A stretch of 64,000 nucleotides of DNA from Strix aluco (GCF_031877795.1 NC_133942.1:2542001-2606000); one strand, 5' to 3'; shown: positions 34,470 through 50,689, counted from the stretch's first letter. Made by a program: numbers and translations. The notes: generated by a model not told the origin, from the sequence alone.

Positions 34470-36350
34470 TCTGAGGTAATCTCTCACATACAGGATGCAC
34501 CCAAGATTCGTCCCAGGCATGTCCCAGACTGTCCTGAGCTCTGCTGCTGGGACCTGAGATCCCTGGTAGAAGCCCAAGACTCCTACAAGGATGCCAACTG
34601 GAATATTTTTTACTTTCTGGAAAAAGCTCTCACGCCCAGGATCGAAGCAGGGCTACTGCCAGGTATGTCCTGGTCTCTTCTCTCATTTGTTTTAGGGTTA
34701 CCTGATGCCAGGTAGCAGCCCCAGACTCCTCCAAGGAACATACCCAGAGGTTTTTTCTCCCTGAAAGGACACTCTCTTCTCTGGCATCTGCCCAAGATTC
34801 CTCCCAGACATGTCCCACACTGTCCTGAGCCCTGCTGCAGGGACCTGACATCCCAGGTAGCAGCCCAAGACTCCTCCAAGGATGACACCTGACATATATT
34901 TTACCTTCTGGGGAAAGCTCTCACCTCCAGCATCCACCCAGGGTTACTGCCACGCATCTCCTGGTCTCTCCTCGCATTTGTTTTAGGGTCATCAGATGCC
35001 AGGGAGCAGCCCCACACTCCTCCAAGGGACACACGTGAGATGTGCTTTCTCCTGTAAAGAAAGTTTTTTGCTCCAGCACGCACCCAAGATTGCTCTCAGG
35101 CATGTCCTGGAGTCTTTTCACCTCTGCTTTAGGGAGGCCTAACCCTGGGGAGCAGCCACAGACTCCTCCAAAGAAGATACGCAGAAGATGTTCTCCCTGA
35201 ATGGATGCTCTCTTCTCTGGCATCTGCCCAGGATTCCTCCCAGACATGTCCCAGACTGTACTGAGCTCTGCTGCTGGGACCTGAGATCCCTGGTAGCAGC
35301 CCCATATTCCTCCAAGGATGACACCTGAAATATTTATTACCTTCTGAGGAAATCTCTCACATCAGCATCCACAAAAGATTCTTCCCAGGCATGTCCTGGA
35401 CTCTTTTCACCTCTGTTTAGGGAGGCCTAATCCTGGGTAGCAGCCCCACACTCCTCCAAGGAAGATACCCAGAGGGTTTTTCTCCCTGAAAGAACACTCT
35501 CTTCTCTGGCATCTGCCCAAGATTCCTCCCAGACATGTCCCACACTGTCCTGAGCCCTGCTGCTGGGACCCGAGATCCCGGGTACCAGCCTTAGACTCCA
35601 AGGATGCCAACTGAAATAGTTTTTACTTTCTGGGTAAAGCTCTCACCTCCAGTATCCACCCAGGCCTACTGCCAGGCATCTCCTGGTCTCTCCTCGCATT
35701 TGTTTTAGGGTCATCAGGTGCCAGGGAGCAGCCCCACACTCCTCCAAGGGACACACGAGAGATGTGCTTTCTCCTGTAAAGAAAGTTTTTTGCTCCAGCA
35801 CGCACCCAAGATTGCTCTCAGGCATGTCCTGGAGTCTTTTCACCTCTGCTTTAGGGAGGCCTAACCCTGGGGAGCAGCCACAGACTCCTCCAAAGAAGAT
35901 ACGCAGAAGATGTTCTCCCTGAATGGATGCTCTCTTCTCTGGCATCTGCCCAGGATTCCTCCCAGACATGTCCCAGACTGTCCTGAGCTCTGCTGCAGGG
36001 ACCCGAGATCCCAGGTAGTAGGCCCAGACTCCTCCAAGGATTCTACCTGCAATATTTTTGACCTTCTGGAGAAAGCTCTCACGCCCAGGATCGAAGCAGG
36101 CCTAATGCCAGGTATGTCCTGGTCTCTTCTCTCATTTGTTTTAGGGTTATCTGATGTAGGTAGCAGCCCCACACTCCTCCAAGGAAGATACCCAGAGGTT
36201 TTTTCTCCCTGAAAGGACACTCTCTTCTCTGGCATCTGCCCAAGATTCCTCCCAGAAATGTCCCAGACTGTCCTGAGCCCTACTGCAGGGACCGGAGATG
36301 CCAGGTACCAGCCCCATACTCCTCTAAGGAAGCCACCAGAAATATTTTTT
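34470..36350. repeat. 145-bp satellite with 722-bp higher-order period
   Basis: About 13 tandem monomers of roughly 145 bp, each with a variant of CAGACTCCTCCAAGGA, then TTCTGGGGAAAGCTCTCAC, then CATGTCCCAGACTGTCCTGA or CATCTCCTGGTCTCTCCTCG. Neighbouring monomers differ, while monomers five apart are almost identical; for example 34921-35247 matches 35643-35969 with a constant 722-bp shift. Short open frames across it are by-products. The array starts just after the family B LTR and ends at the palindrome arm. Confidence 0.88.
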
Positions 36351-37715
36351 ATCTATACAGCCTCATCCTGGGGTTTCGGTACATCTAAAAGTTAATACCG
36401 TATGTGCAAGAATTAAGTGTGGTGACTTTTTCTTCTAGTCTTGTCAGTAAAATATGGTACTGTTCCTTCCTGCCACTCACTTAAAAACTTGTCACATCAT
36501 TCGTCACTACATGGGAACATAAATAATTTGCTTTCTGGGACAAATATTGCACCTTTACATTGCTGCCTTCTTACTGCTACAACGATTCAACGGTGACATA
36601 GTGAACATCAGCATTACTGGGAGAATTCTACAAGAACACTGTGCCTGGTAGTTTTCTTGACAGGTTTTTCACACAGTTTCAGCCCCAAGACTTCCCTCCC
36701 CACACCGACGAAGGCAGCGACCCCAAGCAGAGACCCTCTCCCCATCCTCACGCTCCCAACCTCTCCCTGAACCACGTCCTCCTGCAGAAGCTGCACTCTC
36801 AGGGCACTGAAATCAAAGGGACATTGGATCCTTTTCTCCTCGCTGAGGGGGGCTGGGTGTGGGGTTTTCACCTCCAGACTGAACTATGTCCTGCCATGTC
36901 CCCTGCCCTCTTCTGCTAAGGCACAGGCACGAGGGGAGGCCTCACCCTGACACCCCAGCAGGCGCTGACCCCAGGGCCACACAGGGAGGTCCCCCACACC
37001 TCCCCTTGCCCCAAACCCCCCAGCTTCCCCCCACGCCATCCCCTCTGCCACACACAGCCCCAGCTCCCCACGCCCCACGGCACCCTCCCCCCAGCCCTGT
37101 CACACACCAACAACTGCCACAGCTTCCCCTGCCACGCACAGGGACCCTCGGAGCTGCCCCTGCACAGACCCCACTGTCACACGCAGGCAGCCTCCACAGC
37201 TGCCCCCAGCCGCCACCCCCCACACCACCCCGGGGGGGTCTCCACAGCTCCCCCCACCGCCCCCCACTGTCAGAGGAGCTGCCTCACCGCTCCCCCCAAC
37301 CAGACCTCACCGTTACACACCGGCAGCCCCACAGCTCACACCCCCCTCACACAGAAGAGGCCCCACACCTCCCCCCATCCCGACCCCTGTCACACACACG
37401 CGGCCCCACATCCCCCCCAGCCCTGACCCACCACACACACGCGGCCCCACATCCCCCCCAGCCCTGACCCACCACACACACGCGGCCCCACATCTCTCCC
37501 TCAGACCCCCCCGACCCTGTGCAGGCCCCAGCAGCCAGGCGGTGCCGGGGCGGGGGGGCAGCCACAGTACCTGCCGCAGAGCTGGGGCTCCGGAGAGGTG
37601 AGGAGACACCCCCTTCCCCTCAGGCAGCGCAGGGGTTCCCCTTTTTCCAGCCGGGAGGAGGCGGGGGGTGCCCGCAGAGCGCGGCCCCCACACCCCTCAG
37701 AGCCACCGGCCGCTC
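36350..37715 (+). repeat. Palindrome, left arm
   Basis: Pairs with 38425-39831 in reverse complement. Paired positions from 36385 to about 37470 add up to 76181, showing almost no indels. 36350-36590 is about 80% identical to its partner by eye, and 36590-37470 is nearly identical. The inner end (37500-37715) has indels. The arm passes from AT-rich DNA into a CpG-rich block with CACACC/CCCCAC-rich sequence. It contains tandem copies of a 41-bp unit around 37395-37500. Confidence 0.93.
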
Positions 37716-37925
37716 CGGGCAGAGGCGCCGCCGCCGCCGGGACCCCCCTGTGCCGCCGGGCAGGAGCCGACGGGGACGCCGCTGGGTCCTAAAGGCTCCC
37801 GCCTGCCTTCCGCGGGCGGCAAAGCTGCTGCTGGCGGAAAGCGGGGGCGGGGGCGGGGGGGGGGGGGGGGGGGGGGCGGGCGGTATCACCGAGAACCACG
37901 TGGCAGGAGCTGGGGGGGGATAAAC

Positions 37926-37957
<32 letters not shown>

Positions 37958-38424
37958 CCCGACAGAAAAGCTGCACCCCCCCACACCCCGCGAAACCAAC
38001 AGCTGAAGCCGGGGAGCGCCCGGCAGCGCCGGGACCCCGACCCGGGTAAAGGCACCCGGTTCCCGACGCGAACTCCCCCCGGGGAGTGGGGGGGCCGCCG
38101 CCTCTGCCTGGTCCCCCAGCACCCGCCTGGGGAGGCGTGGGGGGAAGCGGTGGCCGGTGCGGAGCGGAGGGGCTACTGGGGGGTGATACCGGCGAGCGAC
38201 CAGCAGAGCCGAGGCCCGCCGTCTCCCGGAGGACGCCAACCCGCCCTCGGGGCGGGGGGGCCACCGCCGCCTCTGCCCGGTCTCCCGGCAGCCGGGTCTG
38301 CCCCGGCACAGCGCGCGGGGAGGCCAGGTCTACCCAGGGCCGCCTCAGGCACCCCTTCCCGCCAAAGCGCCGCCCCGCCGTGCCCCGCTCCCATGGCAAC
38401 AGGCCCCGCCTCCCCCCGCGCGCC
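37716..38424. repeat. Palindrome spacer, CpG island with (CA)n and poly-G
   Basis: Very GC-rich spacer between the arms. It has a run of about 20 G (37857-37877), a (CA)n tract (37935-37957) and an RFX/X-box-like CCATGGCAAC near 38392. Parts of it (about 37890-38100) recur at 51480-51700 in two orientations. Open frames of up to 316 residues arise on both strands and are not convincing genes. Confidence 0.7.
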
Positions 38425-42696
<4,272 letters not shown>

Positions 42697-43679
42697 GTAA
42701 GGACCAGGCCAGCTCCTGAGGGTGCAGTTGGGGTCTTTGTTTGGTGCCCTGTGCCGCTGAAGGGGAGCAGCACCCAGCAGAGAGTTGTCTGTGTGTGTGT
42801 TTGCTCCTTTTGCAAAGTGGATTTAAATTTGTCATATGGGGATTTGTCCTTCTTCCCTAGTGCCGCTTCCTTTGGTTTAGAGCAGCTGGTTTGTTTCGGA
42901 ACAAAGCAAAACCCAGCAATCAAAATGGAAGTGCAAAGGCGACCAAAAAAACCCAACCCAGACCCCAAACCCCAAACGAGAGTCTTTTATATTCATGGCG
43001 TTTAGAAATCAAGGTGGAATTCTGCTTCCTTCCTTTTGGGGGGAAAAAACCCCCTTGGGTTTGTTTCAAAGCAGAGTTGTTCAGTATTTGCCAAAAAACC
43101 TTTTTATACATGGGGGAGGAGAATCTCTTGGAAATTCTGGCAAATGAGGGTGCTGGAAGCGTAGAGTTCTAATAGTTTTTTTCAAAGGGGAATAAAAATC
43201 CATATGCCCCCGATGCTGAAGGGCTCTGTGAGTCGTAAAGTGCCAAAACCCCATTTGTCCATAAAAGCTGTGAGAACTGCAGCGGGGGCGGGGAACCCCC
43301 TGTGTTTTGGTGTGAGAAAATATATTTTTGTGCTGTATTTTCTCTCTGCAGGGTGGGGGGAGCTGCTGGTTTTTGGCGTGAACCGTCTGTTCCTGGAGAT
43401 TCTCGTCCCCCAGCAGCCGCCGGGTTTTTCCTGTATTAAAGGAGTTGTTTGAGCAAACGCTGGTTTGGGTTTTTCTGGGGGCTCAGCACCGCTCGGTCCC
43501 TCGCTGCACCCAGGGGGGACTTGGAAGAACCGGGTTTAGCTGGGCTTGACCCCCCCACCTCCCGCCTCCGCCCCCAGCCCCGTTACTCGCCTGCCAAAGG
43601 CTCGTGATGGGCAGAAATTCTCTTTTTTGGACCCAAATCTGGGTGTTTCTCAAGAAGCAGCCCCGGGGCCCAGGTCCCT
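42697..43679. other. No further gene recognised
   Basis: Sequence downstream of the last TMEM209 exon. No match to the next expected TMEM209 exons was seen. It contains AAAAAACCCC-type runs and a TATTAAAGG site near 43435 that could serve as a poly(A) signal. Confidence 0.4.
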
Positions 43680-44430
43680 GCGCACCCCGATAGCTCTGCA
43701 CCCCGATAATGCCCTGCGCCTGTTCCCCAGGCACCCCCAGAAACCACACACCCCGTGTACCCCAATATACCATGTACCCCCACACCCCATGTACCCCAAT
43801 ATACTGTGTACCCCAACACACCATGTACTCCAGTCCCTGTGTACCCCAATACATTGTGCTCCCCGTGTACCCCAATATACTCTACCCCAACACGTTGTGC
43901 ACCCCACTCCCTGTGCACCCCAATACACTCTGCACCCCAGTCCCTGTGTACCCCAACACACACCAGTCCCCGTGTACCCCAACATACTGTGGCCCCCCCT
44001 CCCCTGCACTACGGTGCACTGCGCACCCAGGTAAACCCTGCACCCCACTCCCTGGGCACCCCAGATTCTTCTGCCCCCGCACCCCGATACACCACGCACC
44101 CCGCTTCCCATGCACCCCGATACACCACACTGCCCTTCCCGCATGCCGCAGCCCCACGCACCCCAATACACCACGCACCCCGATTCCCGTGCCTCCCCGA
44201 CCCTGTGCGCCCCCCCGCACCGTGCACCTCGGTTCCCCTGCACCCCGATACACCACACCGGCCGTCCGAGCACACCCCACATCCTTGGGCACCCCGATAC
44301 ACCGCGCCCCCCCTGGATCCCTGTGCATCCCTGCCCCCGTGTACCCCGATATAGCTCACACTCTGTTTTCTGGGCACCCCCATACACCGTGCACCCCAGC
44401 CCCCCCGCACCCCGATACACCGCGCACCCC
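43680..44430. repeat. C-rich minisatellite (CACCCC-ATA-CACC family)
   Basis: About 750 bp of degenerate tandem repeats of roughly 15 and 30 bp built from GTACCCCAATATAC or GCACCCCGATACACC and TCCCTGTG pieces. Long open frames on both strands (335 and 363 residues, Pro/Thr/Cys- or Gly-rich) are artefacts of the repeat, not genes. Confidence 0.85.
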
Positions 44431-44618
44431 GTTATCAGGCGCACTCCAGGCCCCCGGCGGAGGCAGGTCGGCCCCGGCCCCTCCCGGTGTGAAGGGGGGC
44501 GGTTCTGGGGAGTGTGGGGGGGGACCACGCCTCGCGCATGCCCGGCACCTCCCGTTAAATACCGGCGGGGCAGGACGGACCCACCGACCGACCGACCGAC
44601 CGACGGACAGACGCCGCC

Positions 44619-46842
44619 ATGCCCAGCGAGGGGGAGCCCGGCACCCCCCGCCCCTTCCCCTCCGCTGCTGCTGCACAGAGGATGCGCCCAGTGAGTGGGG
44701 GGAGGGGGGCACCTGAGGGGGGGTCTCCCCTTTCCCGACAATTATACCAGGCACTGGGAGGGTCCCCCCCGTCCTGGGTACCAGGGGGGTTCCCCCTCCT
44801 GAGCATCACACTGGGCACTGATGGGGTGTGTGTCCCCAGTCCTGGGCATGCTGGGGGCGCCCCCCCATCCTGGGTATCAGAGGGTCCCCCCTCCTGAGCA
44901 TCACACTGGGGGGGGATTTCTGCGGCCGAAAACGCCGCGGAGGCCAACAAGCTCTCTGGCAACTCTAAGGTGGGTGGCTGTGGCATGGGTGGGGGCACCC
45001 ATGGGTGCTCCTGGATGGCTGTAATGGGGTTTCTTTTTCTTCCTTCCACCTGCCCCCCCAAAAAAATAAATTTAAAAAATCTCCGCAGTTCGGCTTCAAG
45101 AAATGGAAGGGCCCCAGGACGGCGCGGCCCTGGGAGCACCGATCAGAGATCGTCAGTGATAAAGACAAATAAAACTCTTTCCCTGTGACTTAGGGCATCC
45201 GCGTCCCTGTAGCTACATCCCACCCCACTTCTGGAAATACTTTTGTCTTTCAAAACCGTAATTGAAACTATGTTCATGACATGCCCCGAAGACTGGTATA
45301 TCAAAACAAAGCAAGGTATGTTAAAGAGGAAATAAACACAAAAATATTTTAAAAAGCTGAGAATTCTGTTTATAAATATTCTTTGCTTTGCTTCTTTCCT
45401 CATTTCTTCTTTGTTTCATTTTTACTGACATTTTCTAAACATTTCTATCCTACTCAGGCCTGCAGCATAAAGGACAGATATTTCCATGTCTTGCAGAGTG
45501 ATAAATCAAATAGACTTGTAACGGAATGGGCTTCGCTCTGCTTTGGCCTTTACTATCACGTGCACCCACCCCCGTGAATGGCAGCTGGCGTCAGCCCCTG
45601 CTCCTCCTCCTGTCGGGATTCTAAACCAGCACCTCATACAAAGTCCACCTCAGTTTCCCTTGATGTTTCAATTCTCTATCCTTTCAGTGATCAAAAATGT
45701 CCATAAATTTCCATCCGTCAGCGAGTCCTTTCTCGTCGTTGGTTCTGCTCCTGATCACACGCTCTGTTGGGCCGTTCCAGGCCCATCGAGTCACCCCTCT
45801 TCAAACCACCCTCTTGCTTCCTCTGATTTCCACAACCTTCTCTCCATGTTCCATTTCACATTTCTAATTTCTGAGACGTTAACCTTATAACCTTTAAGAA
45901 TATTAAAACTAGACGCTTTATCACCCATTTCTTATGTCTATATCAGTTAAAATATTATATTAAATATAAATTGTATTGTATTTATATATACATATATAAT
46001 CTATAATATAGATAATATATAAATATATACTATATATCAAACTTAATTATATATAATTAAAATTATATTAATTATAAATATAATAAAAAATTAAAATAAA
46101 TTAAAGGTTTCGATTCATCTGTCTTTATCCACGGATTAACTGGGCTGGGTTTTTGGCCAACCATATGACGAATGAGCAGCACAGCGTGGTTTTACGTCTT
46201 CAGACTATTTGAACACCTGCCTCCTTACAATAGTTTACTGATTTCTAATCTCCTATTCTAATGACCATTGAATTCTTATTTCTATGATCTCATTTATTTG
46301 TAAGTAATCATTAAAAAAGAGATTTTCTTAACAGTCAAGGAGCTCTACTCCAACCTCAACGTCATCCGGGGCTCCGGAGGTGGGTGGCCTTGGGGACAAC
46401 CCTGTGCGGTGACGGCGTGGGTTTGGGCCGTTGCAGGTGACAACGGTCCCGTCCGGTGCCTCCCCTCCCGTGGGATCCACAGTGACGTGTGGGAACATCC
46501 TCTGCCCGCTGCTCTTCGGCTGGTGGCTCTCGCTCCTCCATGTCCTCGCGGCTGCCGTGATGTTTGTCATCGTTGTGGGGGCTCCTTATGATGAGTCCTG
46601 GATTTGGGACCCCCAGGAAGGGCTGGGTGAGCCCAAAATGGCTCTGATGGGTGCTGGGGTCTCCCGGGTCTCCGCAGGGTGGCCCTGGAGGGGACACGTG
46701 TGTCCCCAGCAGAGCTGATGCTCGTGTCCCCGCAGGGCGGCTCTGCTGGGACCTGGCCGGGTATTTCCTCCGGCCCTTTGGCAAAGGGATCCAGGAAGTG
46801 GAGGGAACGGCGCGCTCCGAATGGGGACCCTCTGGGGGATGA
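44619..46842 (+). pseudogene. Small multi-exon gene with YccF-like C-terminal membrane domain
   Basis: I do not recognise the gene by name. Exons: 44619-44690 (Kozak GCCGCCATG, MPSEGEPGTPRPFPS), an Ala/Asn-rich piece ending at 44969 (ANKLSGNSK, good donor), 45089-45155 (FGFKKWKGPRTARPWEHRSE), 46335-46379 (KELYSNLNVIRGS), 46437-46590 (CGNILCPLLFGWWLSLLHVL then FVIVVGAPY) and 46736-46842 (GRLCWDLAGYFLRPFGKGIQ, TGA stop). The last two exons form two membrane segments with the NIL...FGWWL...GAPYG...LCW...PFG pattern of YccF-type inner-membrane domains. Oddities: the exon ending at 46590 is followed by ATGAGT where GTGAGT is expected (donor +1 G to A); the exon before it joins one base out of frame; the second exon lacks a clear acceptor. 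It probably once was a gene and is now decaying. Confidence 0.6.
45940..46105. repeat. AT-rich low-complexity tract
   Basis: Almost pure A/T sequence with many TATATA, AATTATAT and AATATA motifs, within the large intron of the YccF-like gene. Confidence 0.85.
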
Positions 46843-46900
46843 ACCGAGGGGTCCCGTGCCGCACCCTGACCCCCTTGTAAATAATAACCACTTCCGAGGT

Positions 46901-47697
46901 TGTGAAAGCCTTTCAGGCCGGAAAGTTTTGTAGCAGGCCCACAGTAACCTTCTGCTGAGGGCCAGCAGGTGTCAGCAGAAAACACAGAATTAACTAAGGT
47001 CTTACTGGAGCACAGCAGACATGACAGATAATCAAAAGGCCACTGCAGGAGTGTTACTGATTTGTTATTAATTTGAGCTGATTTTAATGATTTTTGGTGA
47101 TTTGGATTTAAATAAGTAATGATTTAGAGTAACCATAGAACCAGTTATGCTGCTACAAACTCCTGTGTAAAGTCCCAGGCTAAGGCCACGTAGACTAGTG
47201 ATAATCATTAACCAGATTTCTAGTCAAAGAATAAGACTCGTGATGATGCCATCGTTAGACTGTGCGGTCAGGACGATTTATCGCCCTGTAGACCAGGTAT
47301 TTTAGAAGTTGCATTGTGAAAGGGCCTCGAAGCATGTTAAAATCGCAATGGGAGCCAAAATCCTTGAGTCAGGGGCATTGGAGGGTCTTTCTTTTGAGTC
47401 AGCAGTCCGTGGTGGTCACAAAAGCAGCCCCCTGACTCATTTCAGGACTCGGGTGCACATGACCGGAAAGAGGTGGGAATATGAAAATGAGTTATGGGAA
47501 TTATCACGTTTGTGTATGAGAACTTGATTAATCTGTCTGACTGTATCCAATATAATCAGCACGCTACACGAGTTAGGTGTGTGTTGTTGGTGAGACGACT
47601 CCCCTGCGCACCCGGCCGTTAGTAAAGGAGTGTCTGCTCATCTACATCCCATCGGTGTCGCTAAGTTCTTTTATCCCATTTTGGTGAAACTTTCACA
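46901..47697 (+). mobile_element. Probable solo LTR (about 800 bp)
   Basis: It begins TGTGAAAGCC and ends GTGAAACTTTCACA, giving TG...CA ends with an 8-bp terminal inverted repeat (TGTGAAAG/CTTTCACA). It has U5-like sequence (GACGACTCCCCTGCGCACCC) near its end. No other copy is in the window and no target duplication was seen, so family and exact ends are uncertain. It starts 58 bp after the YccF-like stop codon. Confidence 0.6.
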
Positions 47698-47699
47698 CA

Positions 47700-48180
47700 C
47701 CCTTTCAGTTTAAAGCTTCTTTCCATGTTGCCCAGCCTGTTAGCAAAGGTAGTTTTGTCCCACTTCATCAGGTGAATCCCATCTCTTCCTCAGGGAGGGT
47801 CTCAAGGTCATAGAGACCCACTGCTAACACCAGTGGCACAATCGTCTACCTGCAGGGTCTGTTCCCTTTGCCACCCACCAGCAGGACTGAGAAGAAGATC
47901 ACCTGCATCCGAATGCCTTTGAACATCGTGTCCAGAGTCATGTCGTCATGCCTGACACTTTCCAGGTGTCCTGGGGCAGGATCAGTGGTGCTCGTGTGGA
48001 AGAGCAACTGGGGAAACATTTCAAGGGCTGGACAAGCTTCAGCAGCCTCTCAGCACTGCACCCTTGGGTGAAGGAGAGCTGACAGGGCTCCGCGAACCTG
48101 CTGGAGGAGCAAAGGCTGCACCGAGGGAGAGACATCAGTAAAGGAGGGGAGATGCTGGGGGAGAGAGAGGTGGGGTAGCG
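47700..48180 (-). pseudogene. Possible decayed LINE ORF1 fragment
   Basis: On the minus strand near 47710-47790 the translation resembles the block V end of an SGNH-like ORF1 domain (an Asp-Gly-x-His-type segment followed by FANRLGN). Frames are broken and boundaries unclear. It is unlike the CR1 ORF1 at 12539 in detail, so it would be another LINE subfamily. Confidence 0.3.
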
Positions 48181-48208
48181 TGTTGGTGTCTATACTCTGG
48201 TGAGAAAC

Positions 48209-48617
48209 TGTGGGAGAGAGGCAAAGTCGACATCGGCCTGTCAGCCCTGCACAGCCCCTGAGAAGCAGCAAGGCTTTGATGAGAAACAGGCCTGGGGAGA
48301 AATGTCAGAAACTGCCAAGTTGTGCTGAGGTGGCAGAGGAAAAACAACGGCCAGCTGCAACACTGAGCTGTGGGAAAGTGCTGAGCTGTGAGAAGTTACC
48401 GCCGCGTGAACAGCGCGTGAACGAGAGGGTGACTGGTCTGCACAGCCGTGTTAGAGGGGTCTGATGGTGATAGGAGAAAAGGTTGATAGCTGTCTAATTG
48501 CTGATTTGCTAATTATATGAAGTAAGAGCTTTAACAAGAGCATAAGCATGTACTACTGTAATAGTAAAGGGTCTTTCCTTCTGCACTTCATGGAGAGTCT
48601 GTGCCTCAATTGCCACA
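48209..48617 (+). mobile_element. Family A solo LTR
   Basis: Nearly identical to the 5' LTR at 26263-26668 over its whole length, with an 8-10 bp insertion near its start (AGAGGCAAAGTC) and a deletion near 48530. It ends CAATTGCCACA. No primer site or gag follows, so it is a solo LTR. No clear target duplication was seen. Confidence 0.85.
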
Positions 48618-49214
48618 AGGCTCTGCACGGGAACCTCTCCTGCCCAGCCATGGGACGTGCCACCAAGACTCACCCAAAAGTGGCAACGCAGGAGCCAGTG
48701 GGCCAGACAAAGATGAGGGAGGTCCTTTCCTCATCACTGCCTTCCCCCTCTTCTTCTGTCAGGAAGATGCAGGAGCAGGGCTTCTCCATAATGCAAAGAG
48801 CTGAGGCCAAAGGTAAATGGCACAGGCTGTGCTCCTCGTGGAACAGCATGCAGTCCCACAGGATCAGAAAAAAATGAACAAAGTAAGGTTGCCTACATTC
48901 AGTTGCCTTTCCACACTGCCCTGCTACTAGCCAAAATCAGAGATAGGTAATTCTACTCAGCACACTCTCAAGAGTTTCATTATTTCTTAGCAGTTCTATG
49001 GGAGAAAGTGCCTGGCGTACCCTGTTTATTAATGCCATTCAGAAAGCAAAGTCTAGATGCAAACTATAAGCGACATCATAGGTTTGTTACTTTTGGCTTC
49101 TCTCCATCCAAGAAGAAGCATCTTTCCAGCACCAGCCTCATGAGATTCTCATGTGCTGAAGTTTGCCTCATGGGCACACTGGGAAATGCTCAAAAGAACC
49201 TTGAAGTCCCTTAC
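48618..49214. other. No gene recognised
   Basis: Mixed-composition sequence between the solo LTR and the LRR exon. A short Gln/Met-rich open frame (48548-48877) crosses the LTR end and is not credible as a gene. Confidence 0.35.
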
Positions 49215-49385
49215 TGCAATTCTTTAAGGGGGCAGGCAGGGTGTTTAAGCTTCTCACATAGCAGGTGCACTCCAGCATCTCCCAGGGCATTGGTGCCCAG
49301 CCTCAACTCCAGCAGGGTCTGGTTGGTGCTGAGCACAGTGGCCAGATCACCACGGCAGGCAGTTGTGAGACTGCAAGCCCACAAC
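49215..49385 (-). pseudogene. Single NLRP-type leucine-rich-repeat exon
   Basis: Minus-strand exon of exactly 171 bp between an acceptor (CTTTCCTGCAG, ending 49386) and a donor (GTAAGG, from 49214). 171 bp is the standard size of one two-repeat LRR exon in NLRP genes. The translation has LWACSLTTACRGDLATVLST, then NQTLLELRLGTNALGDAGVH, then LLCEKLKHPACPLKELQ, the NLRP LRR consensus. No NACHT, PYD or further LRR exon was recognised nearby, so this is an isolated exon of a cytosolic innate-immune sensor family. The exon itself is open, but without partners it is probably a fragment. Confidence 0.78.
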
Positions 49386-50689
49386 CTGCAGGAAAGAAGC
49401 ACGGAGAGGGCCCTGAGTTTCAGCCCATGTCTGCTTTGATAACCCCAACCACCAGCCCCTCTCCTGGCCAAGCAACAGTGAGAATGGCCAGAAACCCTGC
49501 ACAGAAATGGCCAATGACAGACCACTGCTGGACACACAGTCTATTCCCTGCCCTAGAAATCTGATCTGATTTCCAGTCTTTTCTGTCTTGGGTCTTGCCT
49601 ATGAACCCTCTAAAGAGAAGATAAAACCAGTAGGAAATTCTGGTCACAGGGATTTTGTGAGAGCACGAGCCATGTGACGCTGCCTGCTGGTGTTTCCATT
49701 CATGTCAGCAGAGGCACAGGGCTGGATTCCAATGCCTGAGAAGCAGTGTCCAGTGCTGTGTGCCTCGGGGTTACCCAGATACCCTGGTGGCGTTGTCTGA
49801 AAAGGATTACACAGGCCTTACACAAAAGCCCTAACCCTCTGAAAGGGTTTACTGGAGTTCCTGGACTGCATATGCAAAGTACCTGACTAGAAAAGGAACT
49901 ATATGACTCACCACACATCAACACACTACCGTAGCTGCAGTGTGCTAATGCAGACTTTGTGTATAACTAGAGTGAGGGGACTCCAGGTCAACACTGGGAA
50001 GGCTACTGGAGAGAATATCCCTGGGTGTAAGCTGGTTGTCCAGAGAGTGTCTATTTAACATAAAGATTCAGAGGAACATTCACCCAACAGGGAGGAAGAG
50101 TGTCACCTAGAATGAGGAATCCTTCCAGGAAGAGCGCTTTTTTTTGCACACAGATAGATGATATGCCTGCTTACCTTCAACACATGCTCCTTTGGGTCTG
50201 TCTGTGCATACTTGAATTAGCAGGTTGCATGCTGCAGAGGAGGGTGCATGGAGGTGAACCTCCTTTACACTTGATTCACACAGTCTTAGCAGGGCATTTG
50301 GGAGAACGGGATGAGCAGTGACTGACCATGAAAGAGACACATCACCCATCCCTGCAGCAGCCCTGCTCCAAGGCAATCTCAATTCCTACAAAACAAGAGT
50401 ATTGACTTAACCCCTCTGGCTGGGGAGGAAAGCCAGAACACAACAAAAGCCAAGTGCTCCTGGTCAGAAAGCTGGGTGACCGACTCCCAACCTTCTTCTA
50501 TGGGGATTGCCATGCTGAGACCTCAGCTCATGTCTGGGAAGAGCTACGTTCATCTCTCAAAGGGGCCATTTCTGAGGCACTGGTCGATCTGTCTCATGAA
50601 ACGGGAGATGCTGCTGGAGACACTTCTCAGAATCACCTCTGACAAACAGGGACAGGGTTTGGGCACTCTCAGACATAGAGCAATGCAGG
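49386..50689. other. No gene recognised
   Basis: About 1.3 kb with short open frames on both strands. I looked for further LRR or NACHT exons of the NLRP-like fragment and found none. A possible exon-like segment near 50200-50290 has no family match that I know. Confidence 0.35.

Noticed and set aside
43650-44741. Open frames of 335 and 363 residues on opposite strands
   Set aside because: They are direct translations of the C-rich minisatellite (repeating TPIH/YPNTL or GVHG units) with no independent coding signal.
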